A stretch of 7,311 nucleotides of DNA, from contig DATLQW010000088.1 in the NCBI GenBank assembly GCA_035535035.1, positions 1 through 7,311 on the forward strand, given 5' to 3'. Positions 6,707-7,311 of the stretch are shown here, piece after piece. Under the pieces are notes generated by a model that worked only from the letters and a program-made list of their open reading frames with translations, made no database searches and had not been told where the DNA came from. The position numbers were made by a program, and so were the translations under genes. Position 1 is the stretch's first letter. Each line of letters opens with the position of its first letter. This stretch comes from JASHVB01 sp035535035. GTDB lineage: Bacteria; Pseudomonadota; Alphaproteobacteria; Acetobacterales; Acetobacteraceae.

Positions 6707-6871
6707 GTGGGCCTGATCCTGATACTCGTCATCGTTCTTGTTCTGTTTGGGGGCGGCGGCTACTACGGCTACGGCCGCTACGGAACGTTCGGCGGGATCA
6801 TCCCGCTCCTGATCCTGGTGCTGATCCTGTTCTGGCTGTTCGGCGGCGGCGGTTACCACCGCTTCGGCTGA
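6707..6871 (+). CDS. 54-residue Gly/Tyr-rich two-helix membrane peptide (DUF3309-like)
   Basis: GTG 6707 is preceded by a strong AAGGAG at 6694-6699 with a seven-base spacer, and the frame ends at TGA 6869-6871. The peptide has a very hydrophobic helix (residues 2-14), a linker GGGGYYGYGRYGTFGG (15-30), a second helix IIPLLILVLILFWLF (31-45) and a GGGGYHRFG tail. This layout resembles the DUF3309 group of tiny proteobacterial membrane proteins, whose function I do not know. The match is by general pattern rather than by a diagnostic motif. It is easily missed by gene finders because it is short and starts with GTG. Same strand as the two lipoprotein genes upstream, 49 bases after the second, and followed closely by a strong hairpin, so it is probably the last gene of a small transcription unit. 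Confidence 0.72.
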   Translation: MGLILILVIVLVLFGGGGYYGYGRYGTFGGIIPLLILVLILFWLFGGGGYHRFG

Positions 6872-6886
6872 CCCCCCTGCCCGGCT

Positions 6887-6934
6887 CATGACGGCCGCCG
6901 ACGAAGCGGTGCCGCTTCGTCGGCGGTCATCATG
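6887..6934 (+). terminator. Very strong hairpin after the small-protein cluster
   Basis: CCGCCGACGAAGCGG (6895-6909) is followed after two bases by its exact reverse complement (6912-6926), giving a 15-bp perfect stem or 14 bp with a GTGC loop. Pairing continues outward: a G-T wobble and a G-C pair, one mismatch, then CATGA (6887-6891) against TCATG (6930-6934). In total about 22 of 23 positions pair. It lies 15 bases after the last small gene's stop and before the molybdenum hydroxylase gene. There is no T-run after it, so it may be a terminator of the GC-hairpin type, an mRNA-protecting 3' end or a dispersed palindromic element. Confidence 0.6.
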
Positions 6935-7120
6935 CCGCCTGCAGCGTGGCTTCACCACTCTCTTGTCTCTGGAGTCGTCGCCTCCGGGGCCCGGCGATGA
7001 AAACTCCCGGTTTCGCGGGATCCGGCGGCGGGGGGCGTCTCTTCCTGGCTTCGCCTCCTCTGGGTCGTCGCCGGCGCGGTGCTACAACCACGCTTAGCCG
7101 CCGCACGAGAGAGACCCGCC

Positions 7121-7311
7121 ATGATCGACCTCCCCTCCCCGCTCGGCCAGGAATTGCCGCGCCGCGAAGACCCGCGGCTGCTGCGCGGTCTCGGTCGCTT
7201 CCATGACGACATCGTCCTGCCCGGCGCGTTGCACGCCGCCTTCGTGCGCAGCCCGCACGCGGCGGCGCACATCGTTGCGATCGACACCGCAGCGGCGCGG
7301 GCCCTGCCGGG
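7121..7311 (+). CDS. Molybdenum hydroxylase large subunit (xanthine dehydrogenase/CoxL family), N-terminal part
   Basis: The 63 visible residues match the N-terminus of the molybdopterin-binding large subunit of the xanthine dehydrogenase/aldehyde oxidase/CO dehydrogenase family: RREDPRLLRGLGRFHDD (14-30), LPGALHAAFVRSPHAAAHI (33-51), then IDTAAARALP. This is the start of the a/b hammerhead domain. The catalytic domains (molybdopterin-cytosine dinucleotide binding loops and the active-site glutamate) lie beyond the right edge, so the substrate cannot be assigned. Partner FeS and FAD subunits are not in view; in this family they are usually adjacent. ATG 7121 has a weak GAGAGAG ribosome-binding site about 7 bases upstream. 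The 186 bp before it, after the strong hairpin, show no gene and no promoter I can defend. Confidence 0.88.
   Translation, partial: MIDLPSPLGQELPRREDPRLLRGLGRFHDDIVLPGALHAAFVRSPHAAAHIVAIDTAAARALP

Noticed and set aside
6678..6727. Inverted repeat GAGTATCA (6678-6685) / TGATACTC (6720-6727) enclosing the start of the 54-residue gene
   Set aside because: It could hide the ribosome-binding site, but an 8-bp match with a 34-nt loop is expected several times by chance in a window this long.
7005..7020. Small hairpin TCCCG/CGGGA upstream of the molybdenum hydroxylase gene as a riboswitch or terminator
   Set aside because: Only five base pairs, no T-run, and no resemblance to a molybdenum-cofactor riboswitch.
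6888..7097. Possible small gene over the hairpin and following gap
   Set aside because: Its first third is just the two arms of the hairpin, and the translation is Arg/Ser/Pro-rich without features.

Overview
The window is GC-rich DNA with no recognisable stable RNA gene, IS element, phage gene or CRISPR array. Codon choice strongly favours G/C at third positions. An HpnN hopanoid transporter, an entericidin-type lipoprotein, a bacterial PobA and a molybdenum hydroxylase large subunit together suggest a hopanoid-making alphaproteobacterium, perhaps Acetobacteraceae. That placement is inference; no phylogenetic marker is present.

Layout, left to right. (1) Positions 1-560, minus strand: the first 186 residues of a TonB-dependent outer-membrane receptor, running off the left edge. 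(2) Positions 561-841: a divergent control region with an AT-rich island and a 9-bp direct repeat. (3) Positions 842-2008, plus strand: pobA, 4-hydroxybenzoate 3-monooxygenase, with all its well-known active-site residues. (4) Positions 2036-3175, minus strand: a single-domain MetE-like methyltransferase (YxjG-like), convergent with pobA, with a small hairpin between the two stop codons. (5) Positions 3176-3356: a second divergent gap containing a perfect 14-bp palindrome. (6) Positions 3357-5951, plus strand: hpnN, a full-length RND/MMPL-type hopanoid transporter. (7) Positions 5952-6295: a gap with no convincing gene. (8) Positions 6296-6871, plus strand: three very small envelope proteins in a row, namely an entericidin-like lipoprotein, a His/Asp/Gly-repeat lipoprotein that overlaps it by four bases, and a GTG-started Gly/Tyr-rich two-helix membrane peptide. 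A very strong hairpin follows. (9) Positions 7121-7311, plus strand: the start of a molybdenum hydroxylase large subunit, running off the right edge.

How they may work together: PobA makes protocatechuate from 4-hydroxybenzoate in the cytoplasm. The divergent receptor could import a related substrate, but this is only a neighbourhood argument. HpnN and the small lipoprotein/membrane-peptide cluster both concern the envelope. The MetE-like protein belongs to methionine/C1 metabolism.

Most of the window is ordinary metabolism and envelope function. I did not find a convincing undescribed multi-gene system. The best candidate for a second look is the small-protein cluster with its trailing hairpin.
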